From contig NZ_KB903715.1 of the NCBI RefSeq assembly GCF_000379785.1, positions 146 through 64,145 of the forward strand: a stretch of DNA of 64,000 bases. Reading direction: 5' to 3'. Every line of letters begins with the position of its first letter. Positions within the stretch are counted from its first letter, which is position 1. The notes beneath the pieces are model-generated. The model searched no databases and had not been told where the DNA came from. It saw nothing but the letters and a program-made list of their open reading frames with translations. A program made the position numbers and the translations under genes. This document shows positions 47,613 through 59,938 of this stretch, one piece after another. The DNA comes from Gallibacterium anatis DSM 16844 = F 149 (GTDB lineage Bacteria; Pseudomonadota; Gammaproteobacteria; Enterobacterales; Pasteurellaceae).

Positions 47613-48499
47613 TATTTTTCTTGCCCCATTACTGAAATCAACCAATCACGAAATGCTGTTACTTTATCATCATTTTCACGATCCGGGTGATAAACCACAT
47701 AAAATGATTTCGGATCTTGAAGTTGTAAATGCAACACTTCCTGAAGATTGCCTTGCTGAAGTTCTTGCTCCGCTAATAGTTCATTGGCTAAAACAACACC
47801 TTGTTCGTGAATCGCCGCTTGCAACGCCATAAAGGTGTGGCTGAATACCGGATTATGCTGCAGATCGATATTTTCTAATTTTAGTGCTTTCAATGCCATC
47901 TGCCAGTTATCGCGGTTATGTACGTGCAGCAACGTGTGCTGTCGCAAATCTTCAGCGTGATGAATCGGATGAGCGTGGAGCAGTTCCGGCGAGGCGAGAA
48001 TCAGTAGTCGAGCCTCTTTCAAGCGTTTTACGGTTAAGCTGTTCCAATCACCTTTACCGTAATAAACGGCAATATCGACTTCCTGCGTCAATAAACCTTC
48101 ATCCTGATCAACACCGTTAATGCGGACATCAATATTGGGATAGCGTTGATTAAATTCGCTAAGACGAGGAACCAACCATTGCATCCCGAATGTTTGCGGA
48201 ATATTGATCGAGATCACGTTTTGTTCTTTATTTCGGGTAAGGCGTTCGGTCGCGTCAATTAATTTTTTTAATATGTTGGCAACGTCAAAAAAATAAATTT
48301 TGCCTGCTTCAGTGAGTTCAAGTGTACGATTTTTGCGCAAAAAAAGCGCAACACCTAAAAAATCTTCTAAAATTTTTATTTGATGACTAATGGCTGCTTG
48401 AGTCACAAACAGCTCTTCTGCGGCTTTAGTGAAACTTAAATGTCTGGCGGCAGCGTCAAAGGCTTTCAGAGCATTTAAGGGAGGCAAACGTTTAACCAT
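47612..48499 (-). CDS. gcvA: LysR-family glycine cleavage regulator GcvA
   Basis: A 295-residue LysR regulator: winged helix with LPPLNALKAFDAAARHLSFT and AAEELFVTQAAISHQIKILE, then the effector domain. In enteric bacteria GcvA activates the gcv operon with glycine and drives the divergent gcvB RNA. Here a GcvB-like RNA indeed lies divergent, about 140 bp away, which supports this identification over other LysR members. Confidence 0.92.
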   Translation of the reverse strand: MVKRLPPLNALKAFDAAARHLSFTKAAEELFVTQAAISHQIKILEDFLGVALFLRKNRTLELTEAGKIYFFDVANILKKLIDATERLTRNKEQNVISINIPQTFGMQWLVPRLSEFNQRYPNIDVRINGVDQDEGLLTQEVDIAVYYGKGDWNSLTVKRLKEARLLILASPELLHAHPIHHAEDLRQHTLLHVHNRDNWQMALKALKLENIDLQHNPVFSHTFMALQAAIHEQGVVLANELLAEQELQQGNLQEVLHLQLQDPKSFYVVYHPDRENDDKVTAFRDWLISVMGQEK

Positions 48500-48601
48500 A
48501 ATTTCGTATCCATTATAAAAACTTTTCGTTAGTATCTATTTCATTTGTTATTAGTTTTTTTTATGCTAAAGATAAAAAAAAATTGTTTGTCTATTGTCAG
48601 G

Positions 48602-48630
48602 TTGACCCCTAGAATGGCGCCATACTTAAT
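48602..48630 (+). promoter_or_regulatory. Putative sigma70 promoter of gcvB
   Basis: TTGACC (48602-48607) and CTTAAT (48625-48630) are 17 bp apart. This places transcription start near 48637. GcvA would bind in the AT-rich stretch between here and gcvA. Confidence 0.5.
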
Positions 48631-48636
48631 GATTGG

Positions 48637-48808
48637 TCATTCCTTACTAGTTAATGAGTTTCAGATTCTTAAGTATGATGTTGTGTTTGCATATTAGTCT
48701 AGATTTTCTAGACTGAGTAACTGAGAAGTTACTCATTTCACTTCCTGTATATTTTTATAAACTCTATTTAGTTTATATGCCACTTAAACTTTTAAGTGGC
48801 ATTTTTTT
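48637..48808 (+). ncRNA. gcvB: GcvB small RNA
   Basis: An about 170-nt Hfq-type regulatory RNA divergent from gcvA. Visible landmarks of GcvB are the GU-rich seed GATGTTGTGTTTGC (48677-48690), the hairpin AGTCTAGA-TTT-TCTAGACT, the hairpin GAGTAACT-GAG-AAGTTACTC, the conserved TTTCACTTCCTGTA (48735-48749), and the terminator TGCCACTTAAA...GTGGCATTTTTTT. It represses transport and biosynthesis of amino acids and peptides; a matching target lies before dppA. The 5' end is estimated from the promoter. Confidence 0.9.
48778..48808 (+). terminator. Terminator of gcvB
   Basis: Stem TGCCACTTAA / TTAAGTGGCA with a tight loop and seven T. Confidence 0.9.
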
Positions 48809-48887
48809 CGCCCGGATTTTAGCATAGCCGGATTATCTTCTCTAGAATGATTTTTCTTGAATCGCACAGCTTTCGCTTAAAAAGATA

Positions 48888-48926
48888 TTTTTATGCAAAT
48901 AAATGAATTTTTATGCATATTTGTTG
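48888..48926. promoter_or_regulatory. ArgR box cluster upstream of argG
   Basis: The stretch contains TGAATTTTTATGCA (48904-48917) and overlapping ATGCAAATAAATGAAT- and TGCATATTTGTTGCA-like dyads. These fit the ARG box (TGAAT-N4-ATTCA, often TGCAT here). It predicts arginine-dependent repression of argG. Confidence 0.7.
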
Positions 48927-48975
48927 CATTTTTATTTTTAAATTTTATAGACAGTTGTTTGATTTTAGGGAATAA

Positions 48976-50370
<1,395 letters not shown>

Positions 50371-50387
50371 TTCTTTTCCTCTTCTGC

Positions 50388-50431
50388 AAACCGCTAAAAA
50401 TCGTTAAGGTTTTTAGCGGTTTATCTTTTTC
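50388..50431 (+). terminator. Terminator of argG
   Basis: A 13-bp perfect stem AAACCGCTAAAAA / TTTTTAGCGGTTT with a 9-nt loop, then ATCTTTTTC. Confidence 0.9.
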
Positions 50432-50517
50432 AGCACGTTTTTGCGCTATTTTTGATCCACGCTTTGGCGTTATTTTTGCTATACTTCTGCCCTTAGTATA
50501 GTTAAATGGTGAATAGT

Positions 50518-51966
50518 ATGGCGTGGACTCCGACTCGAACATCTCAGCTTAAAAATTCAACGACAACATCAGCAAAAAATAATAAAGATTTAGAACAATT
50601 TACGCCGCCGCACTCATTGGAAGCGGAACAGTCGGTGTTGGGGGCGTTACTGTTGGATAACGCTTTGTGGGACAGCGTTGCCGAAGCGGTAATTGCTCAA
50701 GATTTCTACACTTATGCCCATCGTATTATCTTCCAAGAGATTGAAGCCTTGTTGAGTTATGGTAAACCGGCGGATTTAATCACGTTGGAGCAGGCATTAA
50801 ATAGTAAAAATTTAGGAGATTCGGTCGGTGGTTTTTCCTACTTGGTTGAGTTATCGCAAAAAACGCCGAACAGCGCCAATGCTTTGGCATATGCCAATAT
50901 TATTCGTGAAAAAGCGATTTTGCGTGAGTTGATTGCTGCCAGCAATACCATCTCTGAAAACTGTTATTCCACTAACGGGCAGGATGTGAAAGACATTCTG
51001 GATACCGCCGAAAGTAAGATTTTGCAGATTTCCGAACAGCGAATGGTTGGTACGGAAAGCGGACCGCAGAATGTGAATAAAATCCTCAAAGATACCGTTA
51101 ATAAAATTGAGTTGTTGGCACAAAATCCGAATGGCGGCGTGACCGGAATTTCCACCGGCTTTACTGATTTGGATAAAAAAACGGCAGGTTTACAACCCGG
51201 AGATTTGATTATTGTGGCGGCACGTCCTTCAATGGGAAAAACGACTTTCGCGATGAATTTGTGTGAAAATGCGGCATTACCGGCGGATCAGAATAAAGCG
51301 GTGTTGATCTTTAGCTTGGAAATGCCGGCGGAACAGTTAATGATGAGGATGCTAGCGTCATTGGCAAGGGTGGATCAAACCAAATTGCGTACCGGTCAGA
51401 TCGAATTTGACGGTGCGGAAGGCGATGCGTTGGCAAGTTGCATCGGAATGCTGAAACAGAAGCAGAATATTTATATTGATGACACTTCCGGTTTGACCCC
51501 GACAGAACTGCGTTCGCGTGCCAGACGTATTCATCGAGAAAGTCCGAACGGTTTGGCATTGATTATGGTCGACTATTTGCAGTTAATGCGAGTGCCGGGT
51601 TATGCCGAAAACAGAACATTGGAAATTGCAGAAATTTCACGTTCATTAAAAGCATTAGCTAAAGAGTTGAAAGTGCCGGTGATCGCATTGTCACAGCTAA
51701 ACCGAAGTTTGGAACAACGTGCCGATAAACGTCCGGTCAATTCGGATTTGCGTGAATCAGGTGCGATTGAGCAGGATGCGGACTTGATTATGTTTATTTA
51801 TCGAGATGAGGTTTATAATCCTAATTCCGAATTTAAAGGTACGGCAGAGATTATTATCGGTAAACAGCGTAACGGGCCAATCGGTAGCGTACGGTTAGCC
51901 TTCCAAGGTAATTTCTCGAAATTTACTAATCTTCAGTATGATTCAGGCTATGAAGATCATTATTAA
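50518..51966 (+). CDS. dnaB: Replicative DNA helicase DnaB
   Basis: Hexameric helicase that unwinds the replication fork. A 482-residue protein. The N-terminal primase-contact domain begins [20 protein letters not shown]; the RecA-type motor has Walker [31 protein letters not shown], Walker [11 protein letters not shown] and [23 protein letters not shown] 50518 (GGTGA upstream) is preferred to 50506. dnaB-alr-pgi follow in one direction. Confidence 0.96.
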   Translation: MAWTPTRTSQLKNSTTTSAKNNKDLEQFTPPHSLEAEQSVLGALLLDNALWDSVAEAVIAQDFYTYAHRIIFQEIEALLSYGKPADLITLEQALNSKNLGDSVGGFSYLVELSQKTPNSANALAYANIIREKAILRELIAASNTISENCYSTNGQDVKDILDTAESKILQISEQRMVGTESGPQNVNKILKDTVNKIELLAQNPNGGVTGISTGFTDLDKKTAGLQPGDLIIVAARPSMGKTTFAMNLCENAALPADQNKAVLIFSLEMPAEQLMMRMLASLARVDQTKLRTGQIEFDGAEGDALASCIGMLKQKQNIYIDDTSGLTPTELRSRARRIHRESPNGLALIMVDYLQLMRVPGYAENRTLEIAEISRSLKALAKELKVPVIALSQLNRSLEQRADKRPVNSDLRESGAIEQDADLIMFIYRDEVYNPNSEFKGTAEIIIGKQRNGPIGSVRLAFQGNFSKFTNLQYDSGYEDHY

Positions 51967-51983
51967 TTAACAAAGGCAGTTAT

Positions 51984-53057
51984 ATGAAAGCAGCAACGGC
52001 AAAGATTAGCTCTCTTGCCCTTAAACATAATATAGAAAAAATTCATTCGCTTGCGCCGAACAGTAAAATTATTGCGGTGGTGAAAGCGAATGCTTACGGA
52101 CACGGTGTTGAGTTTGTTTCTCAGACTGTACAAGACAATGTAGATTGTTTCGGTGTCGCACGCTTAGGTGAAGCGTTGCGTTTGCGCTCCAATGGAATTA
52201 CCAAGCCTATCTTGTTATTAGAAGGCTTTTTTTCCGCCTCCGATTTGCCGATTTTGTCGGTTAATAATTTGGAAACAGTGGTACATTGTGATGAGCAGTT
52301 GGAAGCATTATTAGCGGCTAAATTACCGAACCCGATCAATGTTTGGATTAAAATTGATACCGGAATGCATCGTTTAGGTGTGCAGCTGGATGAAGTCGAT
52401 CGTTATTATCAAGCGTTATCCGCTTCGCAAAATGTTAATCAAATCCGCTTTATCAGCCATTTCAGTCGAGCCGATGAGTTGGACAGCGATTACACCTTAA
52501 AACAGCTGGATCGTTTCCTAACCGCTTGCGCCGGTAAAGTGGGAGAGAAAAGTATTGCTGCGTCAGGTGGTATCTTGTTCTGGAAAGATTCCCATCTGGA
52601 TTGGATTCGTCCGGGCATTATTATGTACGGCATTTCCGCCAATAACACCCCGAGCAGTGCTTATGATTTAATTCCGGTGATGACGTTAACCTCATCATTG
52701 ATTGCCGTGCGTAATCATAAAAAAGGCGAGCCGGTCGGCTATGGCGGTCGTTGGGTAAGCGAAAAAGATACTAAAATTGGCGTGGTGGCAATCGGTTATG
52801 GCGACGGTTACCCACGTGATGTGCCAACAGGAACGCCTGTTTATATTAACGGCAGACGTGTGCCTATCGTTGGCAAAGTTTCAATGGATATGTTAACGGT
52901 TGATCTCGGTGCGGACGCACAGGACAAGGTCGGAGATGAAGTCATTTTATGGGGTAAAGAATTGCCGATAGAAGAAATAGCTGAAATTATTGGTGTAATC
53001 AGTTATGAATTAGTAACGAAACTTACTCCGCGAGTATTAGTAGAATATATTGATTAA
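51984..53057 (+). CDS. alr: Alanine racemase
   Basis: PLP enzyme converting L- to D-alanine for peptidoglycan. A 357-residue protein: [11 protein letters not shown] carries the PLP lysine, [10 protein letters not shown] the conserved Arg region, and [20 protein letters not shown] with [12 protein letters not shown] the C-terminal active site. It follows dnaB by 17 nt, a conserved pairing in gammaproteobacteria. Confidence 0.97.
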   Translation: MKAATAKISSLALKHNIEKIHSLAPNSKIIAVVKANAYGHGVEFVSQTVQDNVDCFGVARLGEALRLRSNGITKPILLLEGFFSASDLPILSVNNLETVVHCDEQLEALLAAKLPNPINVWIKIDTGMHRLGVQLDEVDRYYQALSASQNVNQIRFISHFSRADELDSDYTLKQLDRFLTACAGKVGEKSIAASGGILFWKDSHLDWIRPGIIMYGISANNTPSSAYDLIPVMTLTSSLIAVRNHKKGEPVGYGGRWVSEKDTKIGVVAIGYGDGYPRDVPTGTPVYINGRRVPIVGKVSMDMLTVDLGADAQDKVGDEVILWGKELPIEEIAEIIGVISYELVTKLTPRVLVEYID

Positions 53058-53080
53058 TTTTTAATTAAGGGAAATTATGT

Positions 53081-54727
53081 ATGAAAAATATTAATCCAAC
53101 TTCAACAAAAGCGTGGCAAGCATTGTTGCAACATCAAAAAGCACAAAAAGATGTCACTATTCAGCAATTGTTTGCACAGCAACCGGATCGTTTTGATCGT
53201 TATTCATTAAAATTCAATGATGATATTTTAGTCGATTTTTCTAAGAACCGTTTCACTGATGAAACTTTAACTTTATTGCGCCAACTTATTGATGAAACTG
53301 CTGTTAAAGACGCAATTGAAAGTATGTTCAACGGTGAAAAGATCAACCGTACTGAAAATCGTGCGGTGTTGCATACTGCATTGCGTAACCGTAGCAATAC
53401 ACCGGTTTATGTGGATGGCAAAGATGTGATGCCGGAGGTAAATGCGGTATTGGCAAAAATGAAATCTTTCTGTGAGCGTGTGATTTCCGGAGAATGGAAA
53501 GGTTATAGCGGTAAAGCGATCACTGATGTGATTAATATCGGGATCGGCGGTTCAGATTTAGGGCCTTATATGGTTACTGAAGCGTTAAGACCATATAAAA
53601 ATCACCTTACAATGCACTTTGTTTCCAATGTTGACGGCACTCATATTGCTGAAACATTGAAGAAAGTTGATCCGGAAACCACGTTAGTGTTGGTGGCATC
53701 AAAAACCTTTACCACACAGGAAACAATGACCAACGCACATTCGGCGCGTGAATGGTTTTTGGCAAAAGCGAAAGATGAAGCGCATATCGCAAAACATTTC
53801 GCAGCATTATCGACCAATGCAAAAGCGGTAGCGGAATTTGGTATTGATACCGACAATATGTTTGAGTTCTGGGATTGGGTTGGCGGACGTTATTCTCTCT
53901 GGTCTGCCATCGGTTTATCGATCGCACTTTCTATCGGTTTTGATAATTTTGAAGCGTTATTAAGCGGCGCACACGAAATGGATAAACATTTCAGAAATAC
54001 AGCGGTAGAGAAAAATATTCCAATGACATTAGCGTTAATCGGTTTATGGAATACTAATTTCTTAGGCGCGCAGACAGAGGCGATCTTGCCATATGATCAG
54101 TATATGCACCGCTTTGCTGCCTATTTCCAACAAGGCAATATGGAATCTAACGGTAAATATGTCGATCGCAACGGCAATCCGGTCGATTATCAAACCGGCC
54201 CGATTATTTGGGGTGAGCCGGGAACCAACGGCCAACACGCGTTTTATCAATTAATTCACCAAGGAACAACTTTGATCCCTTGTGATTTTATTGCACCGGC
54301 AAAAACACATAATCCGTTAGGCGATCATCATCTTAAATTGCTTTCTAACTTCTTTGCACAAACCGAAGCCTTGGCTTTTGGTAAAACAAAAGAAGAAGTG
54401 GAAGCGGAATTTGTGAAAGCGGGTAAAAACCTTGCAGATGTACAGCACATCGTGCCGTTTAAAGTCTTTACCGGCAACAAACCGACAAACTCTATTTTGG
54501 TGAGTGAAATTACACCATTTACATTAGGTGCATTGATTGCGATGTATGAACACAAAATCTTTGTACAAGGTGTTATCTTTAATATCTTCACTTTCGACCA
54601 ATGGGGTGTGGAATTAGGTAAACAGTTGGCAAACCGTATTCTTCCGGAATTGGTGGGCAATGAAAAAGTGTCTTCCCACGACAGTTCAACCAACGGCTTA
54701 ATTAATCAATACAAAGCGTGGCGTTAA
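53081..54727 (+). CDS. pgi: Glucose-6-phosphate isomerase
   Basis: Interconverts glucose 6-phosphate and fructose 6-phosphate. 548 residues, the bacterial norm. Signatures are [68 protein letters not shown] and [10 protein letters not shown]. It follows alr by 23 nt and supplies glmS with substrate. Confidence 0.97.
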   Translation: MKNINPTSTKAWQALLQHQKAQKDVTIQQLFAQQPDRFDRYSLKFNDDILVDFSKNRFTDETLTLLRQLIDETAVKDAIESMFNGEKINRTENRAVLHTALRNRSNTPVYVDGKDVMPEVNAVLAKMKSFCERVISGEWKGYSGKAITDVINIGIGGSDLGPYMVTEALRPYKNHLTMHFVSNVDGTHIAETLKKVDPETTLVLVASKTFTTQETMTNAHSAREWFLAKAKDEAHIAKHFAALSTNAKAVAEFGIDTDNMFEFWDWVGGRYSLWSAIGLSIALSIGFDNFEALLSGAHEMDKHFRNTAVEKNIPMTLALIGLWNTNFLGAQTEAILPYDQYMHRFAAYFQQGNMESNGKYVDRNGNPVDYQTGPIIWGEPGTNGQHAFYQLIHQGTTLIPCDFIAPAKTHNPLGDHHLKLLSNFFAQTEALAFGKTKEEVEAEFVKAGKNLADVQHIVPFKVFTGNKPTNSILVSEITPFTLGALIAMYEHKIFVQGVIFNIFTFDQWGVELGKQLANRILPELVGNEKVSSHDSSTNGLINQYKAWR

Positions 54728-54754
54728 TATAGTCAGGCAGATTGAAGATTCGGG

Positions 54755-54786
54755 AAAAGCTTCGTCAATTAGGCGAAGCTTTTTTA
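54755..54786 (+). terminator. Terminator of dnaB-alr-pgi
   Basis: Stem AAAGCTTCG / CGAAGCTTT, 9-nt loop, T-run. Confidence 0.9.
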
Positions 54787-54923
54787 TGATTGGATAATGG
54801 CGATACAATTAAATAAAAATTTTGTGAACTACAACAAATAATTGAAGATTGCTGCAAGACAAATTATGGTGAAGACATTATGATTAGAACATTGTTAATC
54901 ATCGCTGCTATTAAGGAGTTTGT

Positions 54924-55322
54924 ATGCAAAACTGGAGTGAAGAAATGTGGCACATTTTGTTAATTGGTTTGATTGCCGGCTTTTTTATTGGTTATTTGGT
55001 GGCTCGTTTTACCAACGGTAGCGTACGCAAACAAAAACAGGTCGAGCAACAGCTGCAACAAGCGAATGAAACCATCGCTGAACAAAAACAACAGCTTGAA
55101 CAGCATTTCACTGAAGCGTCTGATTTAATGAAAAATTTAGCGCAAGATTATCACAAGTTGTATCAACATTTTGCGGCGACTTCTACCGCGTTGTTACCAA
55201 ATTTGGATAAGGCGGTATTTACAGCAGTTGAAGAGGAGTCTTCAGTAAAAAATCTCAATCTCAAGGAACAACCGAAAGATTACTCTGAAGGTTCATCCGG
55301 TCTTTTTAAGCAAGAAAGTTAA
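54924..55322 (+). CDS. zapG: Cell division/envelope protein ZapG (YhcB, DUF1043)
   Basis: A 132-residue protein with one N-terminal membrane helix (residues about 9-27) and a long coiled coil rich in Gln/Glu (KQVEQQLQQANETIAEQKQQ). Conserved LMKNLAQDYHKLYQHFAATS identifies the DUF1043/YhcB family, which links division and envelope growth. AAGGAG lies 6 nt before the ATG. Confidence 0.92.
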   Translation: MQNWSEEMWHILLIGLIAGFFIGYLVARFTNGSVRKQKQVEQQLQQANETIAEQKQQLEQHFTEASDLMKNLAQDYHKLYQHFAATSTALLPNLDKAVFTAVEEESSVKNLNLKEQPKDYSEGSSGLFKQES

Positions 55323-55342
55323 ATTTTTGCTTTAGTCATTTT

Positions 55343-55385
55343 AAAGTTTAGGTTTGCTTTTTTTAAGGAAAACCTAAACTTTTAA
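55343..55385 (+). terminator. Terminator of zapG
   Basis: Stem AAAGTTTAGGTTT / AAACCTAAACTTT with a T-rich loop and TTTAATTT tail. Confidence 0.8.
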
Positions 55386-55391
55386 TTTATA

Positions 55392-55409
55392 AAAGCAAAC
55401 GTTTGCTTT
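55392..55409. promoter_or_regulatory. PurR operator upstream of purHD
   Basis: AAAGCAAACGTTTGCTTT is a perfect palindrome matching the PurR box core GCAAACGTTTGC, about 55 bp before purH. It predicts repression by PurR with hypoxanthine or guanine. Confidence 0.9.
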
Positions 55410-55461
55410 ATACTTATGTCCTCAAAAAATCTCATCTTTTTAATCATTAACAAAGGAAAAA

Positions 55462-57066
55462 ATGATGCAACAACAACGTCCTATTCAACGTGCGTTAATT
55501 AGTGTTTCGGATAAAACCGGTATTGTCGAATTTGCCAAAGGTTTGATTGATCGTGGCGTACAAATTTTATCAACAGGCGGTACAGCAAAATTATTAGAAA
55601 AAAACGGTTTGGCAGTGACGGAAGTTTCTGATTATACACAGTTTCCTGAAATGATGGATGGACGTGTTAAAACGTTACATCCAAAGGTTCACGGCGGTAT
55701 TTTAGGGCGTCGCGGCATTGATGATGAAGTGATGGCGCAACATCAAATTGATCCGATTGATATGGTGGTGGTTAATTTATATCCATTTGCACAAACGGTT
55801 GCCAGAGCGGACTGCACTTTAGAGTTAGCAGTAGAAAATATTGATATTGGTGGGCCTACAATGGTGCGTTCTGCCGCGAAGAATCATAAAGATGTTGCGA
55901 TAGTTGTGAATAATAGCGATTTTGATGCGATCTTGGCGGAAATGGATCAAAATCAAAATAGTTTAACGTTTGAAACTCGTTTTGATTTAGCGATTAAAGC
56001 ATTTGAACATACCGCACAATATGATGCGATGATTGCAAATTATTTTGGTCGTTTAGTCAAACCTTACCAAGCTGCAGATGAACAGGAATTAGCAGAACCT
56101 TGTGGGCAGTTTCCTCGCACATTAAATCTTAACTTTATTCGTAAACAAACAATGCGCTACGGCGAAAACTCACACCAAAATGCTGCATTTTATGTTGAAA
56201 AAGAGCTAAAAGAAGCCAGTGTGGCAACAGCAAAACAGTTACAAGGAAAAGCGCTTTCTTATAACAATATTGCCGACACTGATGCCGCATTGGAATGTGT
56301 GAAAGAGTTTTCAGAGCCGGCTTGTGTGATTGTAAAACACGCTAACCCTTGTGGTGTGGCATTGGGTAAAGATATTTTAGAAGCTTATAACCGTGCTTAT
56401 CAAACCGATCCGACTTCCGCATTTGGCGGCATTATTGCCTTTAACCGTGAACTTGATGCGGAAACTGCAAAAGCCATTATTGATCGCCAATTTGTTGAAG
56501 TTATTATTGCGCCGTCTGTTTCTGAAGAAGCGAAAGCGGTGGTTCACGCTAAGAAAAATGTACGTGTGCTTGAATGTGGTCAATGGCAACAGCGTCAACC
56601 ACGTTTGGATTTCAAACGAGTGAATGGCGGCTTATTGGTGCAAGAAGCCGATCTTGGAATGGTTGGTTTGGATGATTTGAAAGTGGTCAGCAAACGTCAA
56701 CCAACAAAAGAAGAGCTACAGGATCTCTTATTCTGTTGGAAAGTAGCTAAATATGTGAAATCAAATGCGATTGTTTATGCGAAGAATAATCAAACAATTG
56801 GTATTGGGGCTGGTCAAATGAGCCGTGTTTATTCTGCAAAAATAGCTGGCATTAAAGCAGAAGATGAAGGGTTGGAAGTGAAAGGCACAGTAATGGCTTC
56901 TGATGCGTTCTTCCCATTCCGTGATGGCATCGATGCGGCAGCGAAAGTAGGTGTGACTTGTGTTATTCATCCGGGCGGTTCAATCCGTGATCAGGAAGTC
57001 ATTGATGCAGCGGATGAACACAATATGGTGATGGTGTTAACCGGTATGCGTCATTTCAGACACTAA
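55462..57066 (+). CDS. purH: Bifunctional AICAR transformylase / IMP cyclohydrolase
   Basis: Last two steps of IMP synthesis. 534 residues: the N-terminal MGS-like cyclohydrolase ([37 protein letters not shown]) and the C-terminal transformylase ([30 protein letters not shown] with catalytic Lys-His, and [19 protein letters not shown]). Tandem ATGs occur at 55462 and 55465. purD follows after 14 nt. Confidence 0.97.
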   Translation: MMQQQRPIQRALISVSDKTGIVEFAKGLIDRGVQILSTGGTAKLLEKNGLAVTEVSDYTQFPEMMDGRVKTLHPKVHGGILGRRGIDDEVMAQHQIDPIDMVVVNLYPFAQTVARADCTLELAVENIDIGGPTMVRSAAKNHKDVAIVVNNSDFDAILAEMDQNQNSLTFETRFDLAIKAFEHTAQYDAMIANYFGRLVKPYQAADEQELAEPCGQFPRTLNLNFIRKQTMRYGENSHQNAAFYVEKELKEASVATAKQLQGKALSYNNIADTDAALECVKEFSEPACVIVKHANPCGVALGKDILEAYNRAYQTDPTSAFGGIIAFNRELDAETAKAIIDRQFVEVIIAPSVSEEAKAVVHAKKNVRVLECGQWQQRQPRLDFKRVNGGLLVQEADLGMVGLDDLKVVSKRQPTKEELQDLLFCWKVAKYVKSNAIVYAKNNQTIGIGAGQMSRVYSAKIAGIKAEDEGLEVKGTVMASDAFFPFRDGIDAAAKVGVTCVIHPGGSIRDQEVIDAADEHNMVMVLTGMRHFRH

Positions 57067-57080
57067 TTCGGAGGGAGCAA

Positions 57081-58367
57081 ATGAAAGTTTTAATTATTGG
57101 TAATGGCGGTCGCGAACACGCATTAACGTGGAAAGTGGCACAATCACCATTAGCGGATAAGGTTTATGTTGCTCCCGGCAATGCCGGTACGGCGCAAGAA
57201 GCTAAAGCGGAAAATGTGAATATTTCTGCAACGGATATTCCGGCATTAGTCAATTTTGCTAAAGAAAATGCAGTGGATTTAACCATTGTTGGACCTGAAG
57301 CACCGTTGGTTTTGGGCGTGGTTGATGCGTTCCGTGCCGAAGGGTTGAAAATTTTTGGGCCAACTAAAGCAGCAGCACAGTTGGAAGGCTCAAAAGCATT
57401 TACCAAAGACTTTTTAGCCAGACATCACATCCCGACAGCGGAATATCGAAACTTTACTGAAATTGAACCGGCATTGGCGTATGTGCGTGAAAAAGGCGCA
57501 CCGATTGTGATTAAAGCGGACGGCTTGGCTGCCGGTAAAGGGGTGATTGTCGCAATGACGCTTGCCGAAGCGGAAAATGCGGTGAAAGATATGTTGGCAG
57601 GCAATGCTTTTGGTGAAGCCGGACATCGGGTCGTCATCGAGGAATTTTTGGATGGTGAAGAGGCGAGTTTTATCGTTATGGTAGACGGTAAAAATGTAGA
57701 GCCGATGGCAACCAGTCAGGATCATAAACGTGTCGGTGAAGGAGATACCGGTTTAAATACCGGTGGTATGGGAGCCTATTCCCCGGCACCGGTGGTGACG
57801 CAAGAAATTCATCAGCGCATTATGCAGGAAGTGATTTATCCTACCGTAAACGGAATGGCAGCAGAAAATAATGTTTATACCGGTTTTTTATATGCCGGTT
57901 TGATGATTATGCCGAATGGACAACCAAAGGTGATTGAATTTAACTGCCGATTTGGTGATCCGGAAACACAACCGATTATGATGCGTTTACAATCCGATTT
58001 GATTGAACTTTGTTTAGCCGCGTGTGACGGAAATTTGGATCAAAAACAGTCGCAGTGGTGTGAACAGGTGGCGTTAGGCATTGTGTTGGCAGCGGAAGGT
58101 TATCCGGATACACCGAGAAAAGGTGATGTTATTCACGGCTTGTATACAGCGACAACTGCGGATGAAAAAGTTTTTTATGCCGGTGTGGCGCAACAGGGCA
58201 ACGACATTGTGACCAACGGCGGTCGTGTGTTATGTGTAACCGCATTGGGTGACAGTGTGCTTGCAGCACAACAAAAAGCGGCGCAGTTAGCGGAACGTAT
58301 CCACTGGAATGGACGTTTTTATCGTCGTGATATTGGTTGGCGTGCGATTAAACGAGAGCAGAATTAA
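57081..58367 (+). CDS. purD: Phosphoribosylamine-glycine ligase
   Basis: Second step of purine synthesis, joining glycine to phosphoribosylamine with ATP. 428 residues, ATP-grasp: VLIIGNGGREHALTWKVAQS, VIKADGLAAGKGVIVAMTL, EASFIVMVDGKNVEPMATSQ, NTGGMGAYSPAPVV and IEFNCRFGDPETQPIMMRL. Cotranscribed with purH under the PurR box, as in E. coli. Confidence 0.97.
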   Translation: MKVLIIGNGGREHALTWKVAQSPLADKVYVAPGNAGTAQEAKAENVNISATDIPALVNFAKENAVDLTIVGPEAPLVLGVVDAFRAEGLKIFGPTKAAAQLEGSKAFTKDFLARHHIPTAEYRNFTEIEPALAYVREKGAPIVIKADGLAAGKGVIVAMTLAEAENAVKDMLAGNAFGEAGHRVVIEEFLDGEEASFIVMVDGKNVEPMATSQDHKRVGEGDTGLNTGGMGAYSPAPVVTQEIHQRIMQEVIYPTVNGMAAENNVYTGFLYAGLMIMPNGQPKVIEFNCRFGDPETQPIMMRLQSDLIELCLAACDGNLDQKQSQWCEQVALGIVLAAEGYPDTPRKGDVIHGLYTATTADEKVFYAGVAQQGNDIVTNGGRVLCVTALGDSVLAAQQKAAQLAERIHWNGRFYRRDIGWRAIKREQN

Positions 58368-58420
58368 TGCATTGGTTAAATGATCAAATTTAACCATATT
58401 TTATTTTTCGCTTATCAATA

Positions 58421-58433
58421 TGAATAGAATTCA
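58421..58433. promoter_or_regulatory. MetR-type site upstream of glyA
   Basis: TGAATAGAATTCA fits the MetR consensus TGAA-N5-TTCA exactly and lies about 105 bp before glyA, a MetR-activated gene in E. coli. Confidence 0.65.
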
Positions 58434-58537
58434 TCAAAGAAATGAAAAAATTAATTTTAGATTTTTATGACAATAGTATCGATAAAAAGCTAAACTAAAC
58501 GGGATGAGACCACCATTTAATTTAAGAGGAAATTTAA

Positions 58538-59800
58538 ATGCTTAAAAGAAGTATGAACATCGCAGATTATGATAAAGAGTTATGGGACGCTATTTGTAAC
58601 GAAGATCGTCGCCAAGAAGAACATATTGAATTAATTGCCTCCGAAAACTATGCGAGCCCACGTGTGATGCAAGCGCAAGGTTCGCAACTTACTAACAAAT
58701 ATGCAGAAGGGTATCCGGGTAAACGCTATTATGGTGGTTGTGAATATGTGGATATTGTTGAGCAGTTAGCGATTGATCGTGCTAAAGCGTTATTTGGTGC
58801 GGATTATGCCAATGTTCAGCCACATTCAGGTTCACAAGCAAATGCTGCGGTTTATATGGCATTGGCTGAACCGGGTGATACTATTTTAGGAATGAGCTTG
58901 GCTCATGGTGGTCACTTAACTCACGGTGCGGCGGTGAGTTTTTCCGGTAAGATTTATCACGCAGAGCAATACGGCATTACCGATGACGGTGTGATTGATT
59001 ATGACGCATTACGTGAACAAGCATTGCGCGTTAAACCGAAAGTGATTGTCGGTGGTTTCTCGGCTTATTCTCAAGTTGTTGATTGGAAAAAAATGCGCGA
59101 AATTGCGGATGAAGTCGGAGCTTATCTTTTCGTTGATATGGCACACGTTGCCGGTTTGATTGCAGCCGGTGTTTATCCGAACCCATTAGAATATGCTCAC
59201 GTTGTCACCACAACAACCCATAAAACATTGGCAGGTCCACGCGGTGGTTTGATTTTAGCTAAAGGCGGCAGCGAAGAGTTATACAAAAAATTAAATAGCG
59301 CAGTGTTCCCAGCCGGTCAAGGTGGTCCGTTAATGCACGTGATTGCAGCGAAAGCGGTTTGCTTTAAAGAGGCGATGGAGCCGGAATTTAAAGCTTATCA
59401 GCAACAGGTGGTGAAAAATGCGCAAGCAATGGTGGAAGTGTTTAAACAACGTGGCTACAACATTGTTTCCAACGGCACACAAAATCACCTTTTCCTTGTT
59501 GATTTAGTCAATAAAGGTTTAACCGGTAAGGCTGCAGATGCGGCGTTAGGTCGTGCCAATATTACCGTTAATAAAAATGCGGTGCCGAATGATCCTAAGA
59601 GCCCATTCGTCACTTCCGGTATTCGTGTCGGTACACCTTCCGTCACTCGTCGTGGCTTCCAAGAAGAAGATGTTAAAGCATTGGCAGGTTGGATGTGTGA
59701 TGTGTTGGATGCTATCGGCAAAGATAATGAAAATGAAGTTATCGAAGCGACTAAACAAAAAGTGTTGGAAATCTGCCGTCGCTTGGCGGTTTATGCCTAA
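58538..59800 (+). CDS. glyA: Serine hydroxymethyltransferase
   Basis: PLP enzyme making glycine and methylene-tetrahydrofolate from serine. 420 residues starting [40 protein letters not shown] and the PLP lysine segment [15 protein letters not shown] are intact. It supplies glycine and one-carbon units to the adjacent purine genes. AAGAGGAAA precedes the ATG. Confidence 0.97.
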   Translation: MLKRSMNIADYDKELWDAICNEDRRQEEHIELIASENYASPRVMQAQGSQLTNKYAEGYPGKRYYGGCEYVDIVEQLAIDRAKALFGADYANVQPHSGSQANAAVYMALAEPGDTILGMSLAHGGHLTHGAAVSFSGKIYHAEQYGITDDGVIDYDALREQALRVKPKVIVGGFSAYSQVVDWKKMREIADEVGAYLFVDMAHVAGLIAAGVYPNPLEYAHVVTTTTHKTLAGPRGGLILAKGGSEELYKKLNSAVFPAGQGGPLMHVIAAKAVCFKEAMEPEFKAYQQQVVKNAQAMVEVFKQRGYNIVSNGTQNHLFLVDLVNKGLTGKAADAALGRANITVNKNAVPNDPKSPFVTSGIRVGTPSVTRRGFQEEDVKALAGWMCDVLDAIGKDNENEVIEATKQKVLEICRRLAVYA

Positions 59801-59821
59801 TTATTAATGTTTTAAATGTCG

Positions 59822-59856
59822 AATCCTTCTTCATTAAATGGAGAAGGATTTTTTTG
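59822..59856 (+). terminator. Terminator of glyA
   Basis: Stem ATCCTTCT / AGAAGGAT with a 12-nt loop, then seven T. Confidence 0.9.
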
Positions 59857-59872
59857 TATATAAAAACTTTAT

Positions 59873-59886
59873 TGCATAAATATGCA
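59873..59886. promoter_or_regulatory. ArgR box upstream of artPIQM
   Basis: TGCATAAATATGCA is a perfect palindrome of ARG-box form (TGNAT-N4-ATNCA), 53 bp before artP. A second, degenerate box (ATTAATATATTTGCAT) follows. It shares the TGCAT half with the box at argG. Confidence 0.75.
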
Positions 59887-59938
59887 GGAAATATTAATAT
59901 ATTTGCATTTTTCAGAGTATTAATCAGAGTTTAGCTCA

